Source of the DNA: DATHKG01 sp035489435 | Lineage (GTDB): Bacteria; Bacteroidota; Bacteroidia; Chitinophagales; Chitinophagaceae | NCBI GenBank assembly: GCA_035489435.1 | Contig: DATHKG010000023.1 | Direction: 5' to 3' (one strand) | Length of the DNA stretch: 64,000 nucleotides | Shown here: piece by piece, positions 1 to 10,285 of the stretch | Numbering within the stretch: position 1 is the stretch's first letter | Layout of the letters: each line of letters opens with the position of its first letter | Position numbers and translations under genes: made by a program | Notes under the pieces: generated by a model | Told to the model about the DNA's origin: nothing | Seen by the model: the letters and a program-made list of their open reading frames with translations, nothing else | Database searches by the model: none

Positions 1-438
1 TTTAACACCTGCAACCTTAGCAGTTAAAATGCTCATATGTGCAGATGCCACCATGGGGTATCTTCCACCCGGGATGTAACATCCTGCACTATTAACAGGA
101 ATATTTTTATGCCCTAGTATAACGCCGGGCATAGTTTCAACTTCAATATCTGTGATAGAAGCTCTTTGCTGTTGTGCGAAAAAACGGATCTGCTTTTGAG
201 CAAACTTTATATCATCAATTACCTGTGCGGGAACTGATGCTACAATTTCATTTATCTGCTCCGGGCTTAAACGAAAGGATTCCGGGCTCCAATTGTCAAA
301 TTTTTCTGAATACCTGCGAACTGCAGCATCACCGTTTGTTTCTATGTCTTTAATAACTTCACTTACTACCTGTTTTACTTTTAAATCGGCCTCCTGTATT
401 TCCGATATACTCTTTCCCCGCTTTAAGAATGTAGCCAT
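1..438 (-). CDS. Histidinol dehydrogenase-like protein (HisD family), C-terminus cut by window edge
   Basis: The first 146 residues of a HisD-family NAD-dependent dehydrogenase are present; the rest lies left of position 1. The start is the ATG at 438-436 (MATFLKRGKSISEI). The N-terminal part contains the family signature G-C-Y-I-P-G-G-R-Y-P-M followed by AHMSILTAKVAGVK. True HisD oxidises L-histidinol to histidine in the cytoplasm. The GGRYPM/SAHM form of the motif and the lack of neighbouring his genes point to a catabolic paralogue that oxidises another polyol or amino alcohol; that is inference. It follows the glycosidase-like gene on the same strand after 47 bp, so it may end the Sus-type operon. 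Family confidence is high, substrate unknown. Confidence 0.85.
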   Translation of the reverse strand, partial: MATFLKRGKSISEIQEADLKVKQVVSEVIKDIETNGDAAVRRYSEKFDNWSPESFRLSPEQINEIVASVPAQVIDDIKFAQKQIRFFAQQQRASITDIEVETMPGVILGHKNIPVNSAGCYIPGGRYPMVASAHMSILTAKVAGVK

Positions 439-485
439 GTAATAACGATTTATACTTTATAAAAAAATTAAACCCAATTTGTTCG

Positions 486-2759
486 TCAAGCCTTCATCTG
501 TATGTGTACGGCCGCAAAATCTTCCAGCTTACTAATGTTCAGTTCAATGTTTTGGCCGTTAGTAGTAACCTTACAGGAGCCCTGGCAGCGCAATACTTTG
601 TGACTCTCTACCGAACGGCCGTCTAATTTTAACTTCACATTTATGCCATTGACTGGTATCAGTTCACGTATAGGACGAACAGGACCCGATGTTGTATTTA
701 CAAGCGACAGTATATATTGCCCGGGCTTAATCAGTGATTTTGTTAAACCAATATTTACACTTGATGGAGCATTACTTTCAATCGGTATCGAATTGCCTGC
801 AAAAAGTCTTATTGTCCTTAACAGCAGATTACGGGAATCCGGATGACCCACCTGGTAACTTAACAGGTCCGGCTGGTTCGCAAAATACATCACTCTGCCT
901 TTGCCATATGCATTCTCAACAACGGTTGGATATTCTGTAGAAAACTTATCAACCCACGATTTATCAGGTGGCTGGTTTTGAATGGTAGGAACCCAGGTAC
1001 AGATCACATCCGCTGACTTTGCCGGCTTGCAAAGTGCTGTAAAACCAGCGTTAAACAACAGTTCCGTCTGGGCACTATCGGGCGCTACCAATGGGTGCTT
1101 TTTATTTAAGATGAACTGGTAGTTGTCGCGACGGGTGTTCTCTTTTTTACCCGCATAGCTAACACCAAACAATTCACTTAACCCATAGTCCTTTCGCTCT
1201 TTACCATTCGCATCATAAAGACTAGTGGCATAGGTCGCTATTAAGGTACCACCATTGCTTACATATTCTTTCAACAACGCTATTTCTCCATCACCCATGC
1301 ACCTTACATTGGGTAAAACGATCACTTTGTATTTACTTATTCCCTCACTGGTTGCCTGGTCATCAAGTATAAAATCGTTGGGAATATGATTTTCCATGAA
1401 CAAGTTTTCCCAACCCCGCATTTCATTACCAAACTGGTCGCCTTCTTCAGATTTTTTATGGTATGATAAACGGGTTGACCGGGAATAATAAATACCAATA
1501 TTCGCAACTGGCACATGCTGCTCCAGCAATTTTTCATTTGCCTTTACAAACATGTACACATCTGTTTCATTAAAGGCATTCCGGTTGTCGGAGGTTTGGG
1601 TAGGCACATTTGTAAAGTAACAATTCCAGAACCTGCCACCAGCAGACAAGATCTGCCACAACCAGATCTTCAGATCTATTGGCGGATCAATTACCAACCG
1701 GTGTGAGGTTCCATTACCACCATACATTACAACCGCTTCGCGGTCAGGCACCATCGATTTTAGAAACTTAATAATCGTACTGCCATAATTAAGATCATAA
1801 TAATACTTATCAGCCCCTCCTCCTGTTAAAAAGGCTACACTAACCAAAATATCGAAATGATCTTTGGCATTCTTCAGATCAATCCCCCATTCTGCGTCAG
1901 TTCCCAAACCATAAAGGCTAAATACTTCTGCTGTGTATACTTTATCGTTTCCAAATGATTTTATTGTTTTCTTTAAACGGATCATGTACTCATCCGCTAC
2001 CTGGCGTTTCCACACCAGGTATTCATCCAGGTCTGCTTCGGAAGCCGAACCGGCAACCGGGATTGCCTTGCCCAGAGTTTGCTTATAAGCTTCCTGGCAA
2101 CGTGAACAATAACATATACCACGGTAGCCTGGTGAATTATGCCAGATTCCATCTACTGCGTAATTCTTTAAGACATAACTCACGTATTCGTTGGCATACT
2201 CATTACGATGCCTGCCCAGGTAACAGGATTCATACAGTTGAGGCTTAGTCCAGTTCATTATCACCGGCTGTTGTGAGGCATTACGCATAAACCAATCCGG
2301 GAATTTTTTATAAACATGTTCCTCAACCCCGCGAAAGTCGATTCTTGCAATAACTTTAAATCCTGCTTCTTTACAGGCAGATGATATCTCCTTTAAGATA
2401 TCCCGCTCGCCCATGATACGATTGATATTGGCTGCGGGCAAAGGATTCTGGAAGAAATCAACGATGCCCCCGGCGTTCACACAAAGGGTATTGTAGCCGC
2501 CCTTTTTCATGTAATCGATAACAGCTTTTGCATCGTAGTTCTTTGCATCGATTTCACGTAATACGGTATGCATAATACGCAATGGCTGCTGGTACCAAAG
2601 AAGCGGTCCTTCCGCGGCTTTATCACTAATTGTTGCAGCTTTACTAAAAAAAGGAGTAAGCATGAACCCACCGGCAACTACTGAACTATATTGAATGAAA
2701 CTGCGGCGTGGCAAATTACCACCTGGCAAAAAATTTTCTTCCGTATCTACTGGCATCAA
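486..2759 (-). CDS. Tat-signal glycoside hydrolase-like protein with beta-galactosidase-type trimerisation domain
   Basis: This 757-residue protein opens with a twin-arginine-like leader (LPRRSFIQYSSVVAGG), so export through Tat is likely. Residues about 55-400 look like a TIM-barrel hypothetical glycosidase domain (GHL6-like), with YNTLCVNAGGIVDFF, a C-x-x-C pair in GICYCSRCQEAY, and VDGIWHNSPGY. Residues about 420-660 resemble the GATase-like trimerisation domain of family 42 beta-galactosidases (VANIGIYYSRSTRLSY; GKGRVMYFANQPDLL). It lies downstream of susD on the same strand, so it probably processes the glycan or glycoside taken up by that SusCD pair. The catalytic residues and substrate cannot be read from the sequence. 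Confidence 0.75.
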   Translation of the reverse strand: MMPVDTEENFLPGGNLPRRSFIQYSSVVAGGFMLTPFFSKAATISDKAAEGPLLWYQQPLRIMHTVLREIDAKNYDAKAVIDYMKKGGYNTLCVNAGGIVDFFQNPLPAANINRIMGERDILKEISSACKEAGFKVIARIDFRGVEEHVYKKFPDWFMRNASQQPVIMNWTKPQLYESCYLGRHRNEYANEYVSYVLKNYAVDGIWHNSPGYRGICYCSRCQEAYKQTLGKAIPVAGSASEADLDEYLVWKRQVADEYMIRLKKTIKSFGNDKVYTAEVFSLYGLGTDAEWGIDLKNAKDHFDILVSVAFLTGGGADKYYYDLNYGSTIIKFLKSMVPDREAVVMYGGNGTSHRLVIDPPIDLKIWLWQILSAGGRFWNCYFTNVPTQTSDNRNAFNETDVYMFVKANEKLLEQHVPVANIGIYYSRSTRLSYHKKSEEGDQFGNEMRGWENLFMENHIPNDFILDDQATSEGISKYKVIVLPNVRCMGDGEIALLKEYVSNGGTLIATYATSLYDANGKERKDYGLSELFGVSYAGKKENTRRDNYQFILNKKHPLVAPDSAQTELLFNAGFTALCKPAKSADVICTWVPTIQNQPPDKSWVDKFSTEYPTVVENAYGKGRVMYFANQPDLLSYQVGHPDSRNLLLRTIRLFAGNSIPIESNAPSSVNIGLTKSLIKPGQYILSLVNTTSGPVRPIRELIPVNGINVKLKLDGRSVESHKVLRCQGSCKVTTNGQNIELNISKLEDFAAVHIQMKA

Positions 2760-2849
2760 ATTTATTTAATTCATTAAAAGATATCGCAAACCCCCTGTTG
2801 ATTAAACAGGCAACTAAATGATCGGCGCTTAACTCTCATTTCAAAGTAA

Positions 2850-2873
2850 CTCCAGGTAATTCCTCACCTGGAG
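2850..2873 (-). other. 8-bp hairpin between susD and the glycosidase-like gene
   Basis: CTCCAGGT and ACCTGGAG form a perfect 8-bp inverted repeat around an 8-nt loop, 25 bp after the susD stop. No T-run follows on the minus strand, so it is not a classic terminator. It could set relative transcript levels by mRNA processing or partial termination; this is inference. Confidence 0.45.
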
Positions 2874-2897
2874 CTACGATGTTGTAAAGAATAATAA

Positions 2898-4340
2898 TTA
2901 ATTATAGCCCGGGTTTTGCGGCAAAATAGCATCATCGTTTATCAACTGTATCTGGCTAAGAGGCACAGGGAAAACAGTCATATAAGCTTTCATACCTTTT
3001 GATTCCATTTTTGCAAGAGCTCTCCCGGTCCTTACCATATCGAACCATCTGTGTCCTTCAAGATATAATTCAAATCTTCTTTCCAGGTAAATGCTTTCGC
3101 GGGCCTGGTCTTTATTGAGTCCTGAGAGAGGTGTTAAACCTGCACGAACATGTACTTTGTTAAGATTATCAAGTGCCAGCGGAGTTTTATTATTTTCATT
3201 TAGGGCTTCCGCATACATTAACAGCACATCAGCATACCGAATTACCTTCCAGTTTGCCTTGCTGTCGTTCATACGCACTGTTTTAGTAAAATATTTTTTG
3301 GTGAATGTTCTTACATCAAAAGTCGGTGTCGGAATATAAACACCGTTATTATCAGTATAACCTTTTGCTACAGTGATATCTTTACGCTTATCGTTGGCGG
3401 CAAATAAAGTGAACAGTTCTTCTGAGGGAGAACCCTGGCTGGCACCCTGCCCGGTTATCCCATAAAAATTCAGAACGTTTGCATAAGCCGGGGCAAAGTT
3501 ATTCGTGAATGCACTGCCCAGGTTGATGCCTTCCTCGTATTCAATATCAAAAATGTATTCGCTGTGATGTTCATCCTTTTGATAATTGAATAATTCATTG
3601 AAGTCTGCCAGGAGGTTATAACCCATGGTAGTTACTTCCTGTAGTTTGGTTTCAGCTTTAGGGAAATTTTTACGTGTCAGATATACTTTACCAAGCAGCG
3701 ACTTTGCCGCACCGCTGGTTGCCCTTCCCAAATCGGCACCAGTATTCCTGGCGGGCAATTTTGTTTCGGCGTCTAACAAGTCCTTCTCGATTATGTCGTC
3801 ATAAATTTTGTCTACTTTTTCCCTGGGTACCTTATAGGCTTCCGCGGTAGTCAGAGGAGTGACCACTGCAGGAACATCTCCAAAAATGCGAACGAGGTCG
3901 AAATAAGCAAGTGCTCTAAGAAACCTTGCCTCCCCGATGTATTTGTTCTTGTTCGTAACGACAGCTGCATCGGCAGTTTCAATTTTCTCCAGCAGCAGGT
4001 TACAGCGGCTGATCATGCTATAGTAATTGCGCCAGCTGCTTATAAGCAAATTATCATTGATATTTATAGAAAAGTTATCAATACCAACCTGGGTAATAGA
4101 AGTTAAAAACTGTTGTTCAGTGTCGTCACCAGCAAGGTCTCCAAAATTCCAGATGTTTGGTCCCTGCCTGGTTAATATACTGTAAGCACCTACAATAGCA
4201 TCCTGGAAATCCTTATCCGTTTTGTATAGTATATCAACGCTGACAGTTGATTCCGGTGTCAATTCAATAAAATCTTTTTTGCAGGACATCATTAGAAACA
4301 ATGATGTTACCATTAAAATATTTATCTTTTTCATTCTCAT
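2898..4340 (-). CDS. SusD/RagB family outer-membrane nutrient-binding lipoprotein
   Basis: This 480-residue protein starts with a lipoprotein signal (ILMVTSLFLMMSC) whose lipobox cysteine is followed by KKD. Family hallmarks are present: the N-terminal RagB region (TPESTVSVDILYKTDKDFQDAIVGAY), GEARFLRALAYFDLVRIFGDVP, and the C-terminal ERRFELYLEGHRWFDMVRTGRA. SusD proteins cap the SusC channel at the cell surface and bind the oligosaccharide or peptide ligand. It follows susC after a 16-bp gap, as usual. A second in-frame ATG two codons downstream (4334) is an equally good start. Confidence 0.95.
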   Translation of the reverse strand: MRMKKINILMVTSLFLMMSCKKDFIELTPESTVSVDILYKTDKDFQDAIVGAYSILTRQGPNIWNFGDLAGDDTEQQFLTSITQVGIDNFSININDNLLISSWRNYYSMISRCNLLLEKIETADAAVVTNKNKYIGEARFLRALAYFDLVRIFGDVPAVVTPLTTAEAYKVPREKVDKIYDDIIEKDLLDAETKLPARNTGADLGRATSGAAKSLLGKVYLTRKNFPKAETKLQEVTTMGYNLLADFNELFNYQKDEHHSEYIFDIEYEEGINLGSAFTNNFAPAYANVLNFYGITGQGASQGSPSEELFTLFAANDKRKDITVAKGYTDNNGVYIPTPTFDVRTFTKKYFTKTVRMNDSKANWKVIRYADVLLMYAEALNENNKTPLALDNLNKVHVRAGLTPLSGLNKDQARESIYLERRFELYLEGHRWFDMVRTGRALAKMESKGMKAYMTVFPVPLSQIQLINDDAILPQNPGYN

Positions 4341-4356
4341 TAATGTTTAAATCATA

Positions 4357-7300
4357 CTAATTTTTGAATCCGATATTTAATCCTAAAACCAGGCTCCTGG
4401 GAATAGGATAATCACTAAAAGCGCGACCTGGCCTCAGGGGATCTTCCAGGTTGCTTGCCTCAGGATTAAAGCCGAGGTTCTTTGAAAAAGTAAATGGATT
4501 GTTTGCACTTGCATAGGCTCTTACCGAACGAAGCCCAAGTTTACCGGCAATTGCTTCAGGAAGCGCATAACCAAAATTGATGTTTGTAATTCTCAAAAAT
4601 GTTCCTGTATCGAGAAACCATGTGCTGAACTGGCCACGAACATTTCCTGTTGGAGCATTGTTGGGCCGGGGTGTTTGACCGTCGCCCGGTTCCTGTTCTG
4701 ATTTCCAATAATTGTTAAGGGCAGAAAGCTGGGGAAAACGCCCCCTGGTTGCCATCGATGCTGCTCTTGATTCATCAAATATCAAAGCACCTTTCGATCC
4801 CTGTAAGCTAAAGCTCAAACTGAATTTTTTATAAGATACCCTGTTGGTCATGCCATAGTAGAAATCAGGGTAAGGAGAACCAATGATTGTTTTATCCAGG
4901 TTATTGATTACACCATCTGGCTTTCCGTCAGGACCACTGATATCCTTGAATCTTATATCGCCGACACGTGAACGGTCAACACCGGTCGGATTAAAAATCG
5001 GACCGCTGTTCAACTCGGCCTGGTTCATAAACACCCCGTCAGTAATCCAGCCGTAGAACATACCAATTGGTTGACCGATCATTGTGATATGACTATTGCC
5101 GCCATAAATCGGATCTCCAGTAGGTCCTAATTTAACAACTTCGTTTCTGAAAGATGAGATGTTGAAATCGGTGGTCCACTCGAAATCTTTGCCTTTTATG
5201 TTTGTTGTTCCCAAAGAAAAATCCCATCCATGGTTTTTCACCTCCCCAATGTTCTGCAAAGAGGTACTAAACCCGGTAATATCAGGCACATTAACATTCA
5301 GCAAAAGATCCGTATTGGTAGATCTGAAATGATCGACACTTATACGTATGCGGTTGTTCAGGAATGACAGGTCAATGCCGATATTAAGCTGGCGTTGTTT
5401 TTCCCATGTTAACAATGAGTTCGCAAGCTTTGCCTGTGAAAAACCTCCGGCTACCCCACCACCCAGCACATATCGTTCATAGTTGATCGTCGCAAACTGC
5501 TCGTAGTTTCCAATGTTGTTATTACCTGTTTCTCCATAGCTGGTCCTCAATTTTAACTCACTGATAAAGTCCAGATCCTTCATGAAATTCTCATCGGATA
5601 CGCGCCATGCCAAAGCGGCAGATGGAAAAAATCCATATTTGCTTTCAGAGCCAAACCGCGATGAGCCATCGGCACGAAAGGAAGCAGTGATATAATATTT
5701 ACTCTTATAATTGTAGTTTAGTCTTCCCAGGTATGAAAGAAGTGACCATTCAAATATCTCAGAAGAACCGGCAGTGATAACCCCACTCGTTGCATTTAAG
5801 GTCGGAACCAGGTTATTGGGAAACTTGTTACTGGATAAGGTATTGATTTCGGTTGTTTCCTTTTGGGCAGTATATCCGCCAAGGACCGAGAAATTATGAT
5901 CGCCTACCGATTTACTATAATTGAGCGTATACTCTGTTAACCAATTGTAGCTCATCGATGCATTATCTGTTCCAAAAGCTGGTTCGTTGAAGAATGCAGG
6001 GAGTTGTGGTTTAAACCTGTAACCTTTATTATTCTGTACAACACCACCTGCCATTACATTAAACTTAAGATCATCTGTTATCCTATACTCCAGGTTAACA
6101 TTTGCAAACAGGCTGAGCCTCTTTTGCTTATTAGTGATCTCCCTGGCCAGGGCAGCAGGGTTTTGAGCATTGGAGGTCACATCCAATCCGGGAATAAAAA
6201 CAAAATAGCTTCCATCCGGATTGTATAGTGGATACATCGGGTTTACACCGAAGGCGCTGCCTATTACACCTTCATTGGATGAGCTACTCGATCCTGTTGC
6301 AGTTATGAGATTCCTGTCGATGAATGAAGGATTTAAATTCATCTTTACTGTGATCTTTTTGGAAAGCTTTGCATCGATGTTCGCCCTTAGAGAAAACCGT
6401 TGGAAGTCGCTGCCTACCACGATACCGTCCTGGCTTAAGTATTCGCCACTCAGGGCGTACTTGACATTTTCGCTGCCGCCGGTGGCCGATAGTTGTACCT
6501 GGTGCTGTGGTGCAGTACGCAACACATCATCCAATGCAAATTTGTCGTAGGTCAGCTTACCCGACATCACGTCTAAAGTAGTAGGTGGTACCGGGATAGC
6601 CCAGTTTTCGGGTGGCCCTGAAACATTATTGCCAAGATCAATATTGTTTTGTCGCAACCCTTCATAATGATATTGCGCAATCTCCATTGAATTCATGTAA
6701 TGAGGTTTCATCGAAACTTGCTGCCAACCAGTGTAGCCACTCATTGAAATGTTTGCTTTCCCACTTGAACCTCTTTTAGTATTTATAATGATAACCCCAT
6801 TTGATCCACGGGAGCCATAGATAGCAGTAGCCGAAGCATCCTTTAAGATATCCATGCTTTCAATATCATTCGGATTCAGGTTTTCAATATTACCTGTCGG
6901 AAATCCGTCTACTACATACAATGGACTTCCGCCTGCAGAAATACTTCCGATTCCTCTTATCCGGATTTGCGGAGCTGCACCTGGCTCACCGGAAACGGCT
7001 TTAACCTGTACCCCGGCAACCTTTCCGGCCAAAGCCTGGTCAATACGCGCAACCGGCAGATCCTGGATGTCTTTACTTGAGATAGATGATACAGAACCAG
7101 TAAGATCCTTTCTTTTCTGAGTACCATATCCAACAACTACTACCTGTTCAAGCGCAGCCGTAGTGGAAACCATCTTTACGATTAGTGATAAAGTGGCATC
7201 ATCTTTTAGGTTGTAGCCAGATAAAGTCTGGGTTTCAAAACCTACTGTGGAGAAAGTAAAACTGTAAGGCCCTCCTGCGGGCACACGTAAAAAACTAAAT

Positions 7301-7515
7301 GCGCCGGTACTATCGGAGCTGGTACCTAAAGTGAAGTTGGTTTTGACATTCCGGAGAATAACAGAAACACCCGGCACACCTTCACTTTCGTTATTTTGTA
7401 CCACGCCTTTTACAATGTTGTCTTTTACCTGCGCATTTACAACATTTGATCCAAGAATAAAGAGGAGAAAAGAAAGGGCATAGCAAGCCCAGGACTTAAT
7501 TCGATTAAATCTCAT
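4357..7515 (-). CDS. SusC/RagA family TonB-linked outer-membrane transporter
   Basis: This 1052-residue protein has a signal peptide (CYALSFLLFILGSNVVNAQ), then a carboxypeptidase-regulatory-like domain (about 35-110), a TonB-box/plug start (LEQVVVVGYGTQKRKDLTGS), the plug motif ATAIYGSRGSNGVIIINTKRG, and a long beta-barrel ending in an aromatic-rich strand (LVLGLNIGFKN). It imports a SusD-bound ligand using TonB/ExbBD energy. Unlike the second SusC in the window it has no N-terminal STN signalling domain, although a FecR and a sigma factor lie just upstream. The 530-bp leader before it probably holds the promoter. Confidence 0.95.
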   Translation of the reverse strand: MRFNRIKSWACYALSFLLFILGSNVVNAQVKDNIVKGVVQNNESEGVPGVSVILRNVKTNFTLGTSSDSTGAFSFLRVPAGGPYSFTFSTVGFETQTLSGYNLKDDATLSLIVKMVSTTAALEQVVVVGYGTQKRKDLTGSVSSISSKDIQDLPVARIDQALAGKVAGVQVKAVSGEPGAAPQIRIRGIGSISAGGSPLYVVDGFPTGNIENLNPNDIESMDILKDASATAIYGSRGSNGVIIINTKRGSSGKANISMSGYTGWQQVSMKPHYMNSMEIAQYHYEGLRQNNIDLGNNVSGPPENWAIPVPPTTLDVMSGKLTYDKFALDDVLRTAPQHQVQLSATGGSENVKYALSGEYLSQDGIVVGSDFQRFSLRANIDAKLSKKITVKMNLNPSFIDRNLITATGSSSSSNEGVIGSAFGVNPMYPLYNPDGSYFVFIPGLDVTSNAQNPAALAREITNKQKRLSLFANVNLEYRITDDLKFNVMAGGVVQNNKGYRFKPQLPAFFNEPAFGTDNASMSYNWLTEYTLNYSKSVGDHNFSVLGGYTAQKETTEINTLSSNKFPNNLVPTLNATSGVITAGSSEIFEWSLLSYLGRLNYNYKSKYYITASFRADGSSRFGSESKYGFFPSAALAWRVSDENFMKDLDFISELKLRTSYGETGNNNIGNYEQFATINYERYVLGGGVAGGFSQAKLANSLLTWEKQRQLNIGIDLSFLNNRIRISVDHFRSTNTDLLLNVNVPDITGFSTSLQNIGEVKNHGWDFSLGTTNIKGKDFEWTTDFNISSFRNEVVKLGPTGDPIYGGNSHITMIGQPIGMFYGWITDGVFMNQAELNSGPIFNPTGVDRSRVGDIRFKDISGPDGKPDGVINNLDKTIIGSPYPDFYYGMTNRVSYKKFSLSFSLQGSKGALIFDESRAASMATRGRFPQLSALNNYWKSEQEPGDGQTPRPNNAPTGNVRGQFSTWFLDTGTFLRITNINFGYALPEAIAGKLGLRSVRAYASANNPFTFSKNLGFNPEASNLEDPLRPGRAFSDYPIPRSLVLGLNIGFKN

Positions 7516-8045
7516 ACGACAGCAATTTTAGAATGTTGAAATAATTATCTGCACCATTATATGCACGAACACACAAGTGAAATATACCTGCTAAGTCCGG
7601 CACTTATGGTTAAGTGAATGATGATTTTTATCAAATACATCTATCACTAAAATAAACCTGGAATTCTACCTGTTACTTTCGTTACCGGTAATTGTTCCGG
7701 GAAAAAATTTGAAATAAAAAATGTTTGTGTGTGTGCCTGGAAAAACTTTAATAAATAGCGCTACTATCTACTGACACGTTATTCTATGAATACCGTGAGC
7801 TTTTCAAGACCTGCACAGATGAATAAGAACAATATCTTCTGATAATGAAAATATTGGTTTGCGACCACTAATGTCTGATGGCTAACGCGACAACCATGAT
7901 ACGAAATCTCGTTTGCTTACCAGGGGTTCTTTTTAAGGGATAGGTTCAGTAATATTGAGGGATCTAAGATCTCAATGACGGTACAACACTACAAATGAAT
8001 TGTATTGAGATGCGCATCTTATTTAATAACCGTCACGATACCTTT
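7516..8045. other. Intergenic region upstream of susC
   Basis: This 530-bp gap separates fecR (ending at 8046) from susC (starting at 7515), both on the minus strand. No credible reading frame is visible on either strand. It presumably carries the promoter used by the neighbouring ECF sigma factor and a long 5' leader; I could not pick a convincing -35/-10 pair by eye. Confidence 0.4.
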
Positions 8046-9215
8046 TTATAGTTTGCTGATTATATATTTATTATCTTTTTTCGTCACAGTCAGGTTATTC
8101 AATTTCGCTATCTGTTTTAACACATCGTCAATGGCTTCCGTTTTCTTAAACATTCCTATGAAATAAACCTTCTCCAGATCTTTTGCATCGTATCTGATAT
8201 CGACCTTATACATGCTTTTAAGCTGATCGAAAACCTGGCTTAACAACTCATTATTGAACATGTACCATGAGCCTTTATCAAATGGAATGGAAGGATTTTC
8301 CATTGCCTCCTTACCGGTATTTTTATTAGTTCCTTTAGGACTCTGCTTAGCTACTCCAAAGTTCCGGACGCTGGCAGTAGACTTTTTCTTATCATATATA
8401 AGTTCCTGTCCCGGAGACAATATGAAATCTTTATTGAGATGTTTTTTAACCTCATCCCCCGAACTCACCTTCACTCTTCCCTCAAAAAGCCTTACGGTAA
8501 TATGTTGAGAGTTACTATAGGCCGTCACAGTAAAGTTTGTTCCCAGCACAGTAGTTTTAATATCGCTGCTAAATACAGTGAACGGTCGTTTTTGATCCTT
8601 CACTACAATAAAGTTCGCTTTACCTTTTAAAGTGACATTTCGTGTGTCTGACGCAAACGGTTCATAAAAAGCAAGTTCACTTTTCCCCTCTAAAATCACT
8701 CCTGATCCATCGCTCAATTTTAATACCCGGGGTTTATCTTCATTGTTAATCTCCGTTCGCAAAATGGGTTTGACAACGACTGGCAACTGATCAACTACCA
8801 CAACAGATCTTTCAACAGTTTTTTGTTTGTTGAAATATTGCCAGCCAAAGCCAACAACCAGGAGCAATGAAGCTGCGACAGCAGTTGCAGCCACTATGCG
8901 ATAAACCTTTGATCTTATAGCGGTGTCAGCTATATTTAAGCTTTCGTCCCAGCTACCAATGACTTCTGTCTTCTCCGCCTGGTACTGGTTGTTCCCTATG
9001 TTTTTACTAAATTGATCCCACTCTTTATTTATATCAATTAGTTCAGATGTTCGTGTAGCACCAATTAAGCCGATGGTTTTTTTTAGTTCCTGCAGATAAT
9101 CCTTGTTTGCATCGTCTTCATTTATCCATTGGCTAACAAAGGCTTCCTGTTCAGCATTCGATTCATTTAACAAATACAATGTTAGTAATTGGTCTAAGTT
9201 GCTGTTATTGTTCAT
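8046..9215 (-). CDS. FecR family anti-sigma factor
   Basis: This 389-residue protein has the standard order: a cytoplasmic helical N-terminus that binds sigma (LLTLYLLNESNAEQEAFVSQWI), one membrane segment (about residues 108-129, IVAATAVAASLLLVVGFGW), a periplasmic FecR domain (about 165-275, LKLSDGSGVILEGKSELAF), and a C-terminal DUF4974/STN-like domain (about 320-389, ELLSQVFDQLKSMYKVDIRY). It lies 64 bp downstream of the ECF sigma gene. The pair is expected to control the susCD genes downstream. Confidence 0.93.
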   Translation of the reverse strand: MNNNSNLDQLLTLYLLNESNAEQEAFVSQWINEDDANKDYLQELKKTIGLIGATRTSELIDINKEWDQFSKNIGNNQYQAEKTEVIGSWDESLNIADTAIRSKVYRIVAATAVAASLLLVVGFGWQYFNKQKTVERSVVVVDQLPVVVKPILRTEINNEDKPRVLKLSDGSGVILEGKSELAFYEPFASDTRNVTLKGKANFIVVKDQKRPFTVFSSDIKTTVLGTNFTVTAYSNSQHITVRLFEGRVKVSSGDEVKKHLNKDFILSPGQELIYDKKKSTASVRNFGVAKQSPKGTNKNTGKEAMENPSIPFDKGSWYMFNNELLSQVFDQLKSMYKVDIRYDAKDLEKVYFIGMFKKTEAIDDVLKQIAKLNNLTVTKKDNKYIISKL

Positions 9216-9279
9216 TTACTTGAATATTATACGGATCAGCAGTGTTTCACCCCTACACCAGGAAAAAATATTTTTTCAA

Positions 9280-9834
9280 CTAATTGTGATGGAGAATATA
9301 TAAAATAAAAAAAGGCAGGTAATCAGCAAGTTTTTGCCTGAGTTTCAACAAGGCCCGGCTCATTTGGGTTTCCACCGTTTTTATCGATATACCAAGCCGG
9401 GATGCAATTTCAAAATATTTTAATCCTTCATACCGGCTTAACTCAAAAACTTTTCGCATCTGCGCAGGTAGTTCTAAAACAGCCTGATCAACATGATTTT
9501 TTAGCTCTTTAAAATCTGCTCCATTATACTCAATTGCTTCTCCGCGATCCCCCTTGCTTTGAATGGCGTATTTTTCATATTGCTGTTCTACTTTTCTGTG
9601 TCTCAGTATATCTAAACAGATATTGGCGGTTATTTTGTAAGTGTAAGCTTTCAAAGACAGGGAGGGTGATATATTGTGCCTGTTTTCCCAGAGTTTTATA
9701 AATGCACTGTGAGTGGCTTCTTTGGATAAATCAATATCGAATCCAAATTTATACTGGCAAAACATACACAGATTCGTAAAATTGTCTCTGAAAAACACTT
9801 CAAATTCGGTATCGCCAATACAGGTTTGATTCAT
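9280..9834 (-). CDS. ECF RNA polymerase sigma factor (sigma-70 family)
   Basis: The protein shows region 2 (FFRDNFTNLCMFCQYKFG through TYKITANICLDILRHRK) and region 4 (LPAQMRKVFELSRYEGLKYFEIASRLGISIKTVE, a helix-turn-helix), separated by a short linker, as in Bacteroidota ECF factors paired with FecR. I chose the ATG at 9834 (MNQTCIGDTEF), which leaves a normal-length N-terminus and is preceded by a purine-rich AGAAGAG; in-frame ATGs at 9888 and 9936 would add 18 or 34 atypical residues. It should activate the downstream fecR-susCD genes. Confidence 0.9.
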   Translation of the reverse strand: MNQTCIGDTEFEVFFRDNFTNLCMFCQYKFGFDIDLSKEATHSAFIKLWENRHNISPSLSLKAYTYKITANICLDILRHRKVEQQYEKYAIQSKGDRGEAIEYNGADFKELKNHVDQAVLELPAQMRKVFELSRYEGLKYFEIASRLGISIKTVETQMSRALLKLRQKLADYLPFFILYILHHN

Positions 9835-9936
9835 CTCTTCTTTTTCGGCTTGATTACACGCAGAATCAGAAACTGCTTTCAATTGCATACTTTCAGCTTT
9901 ATTACCAATAAAAGACAAACTAACTAAAAAAATCAA

Positions 9937-10285
9937 ACTTCCGACATAAAAGGCAGTGGGGAATCAGTATATAAGAGCTATAACCGCGAACACATCAATC
10001 GTGACTTCTACCCCATAAAAGCTGGTTTTCGTCACGTTTCGCAAAGGCTACGGCAATCTTTTGCACTATTGTTGATATTTTAGTATTCAGGCAGCTACCA
10101 TTCATCATCATTTTTCAGAATGCAGGTTAAATGACCTGTAATATTTGCATGAAATCGACGACAAAAACTTTGAAACCAGACAGGAAAGCAGATGTCTTTG
10201 TATTGAGCATCAAGGTGACCGGCCTGGCGAGGAATGCAAAAGCAAGTGAACATTACCAATTCTTTCCAAATGAAATCATACTGCT
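9937..10285. other. Divergent intergenic region between the sigma factor and the permease
   Basis: About 350 bp separates the divergent sigma factor and FtsX-type permease genes, so it must hold both promoters. I see no coding frame, strong hairpin or repeat. Confidence 0.35.

Noticed and set aside
2850..2873. Rho-independent terminator between susD and the glycosidase-like gene
   Set aside because: The 8-bp stem is perfect but no T-run follows on the minus strand.
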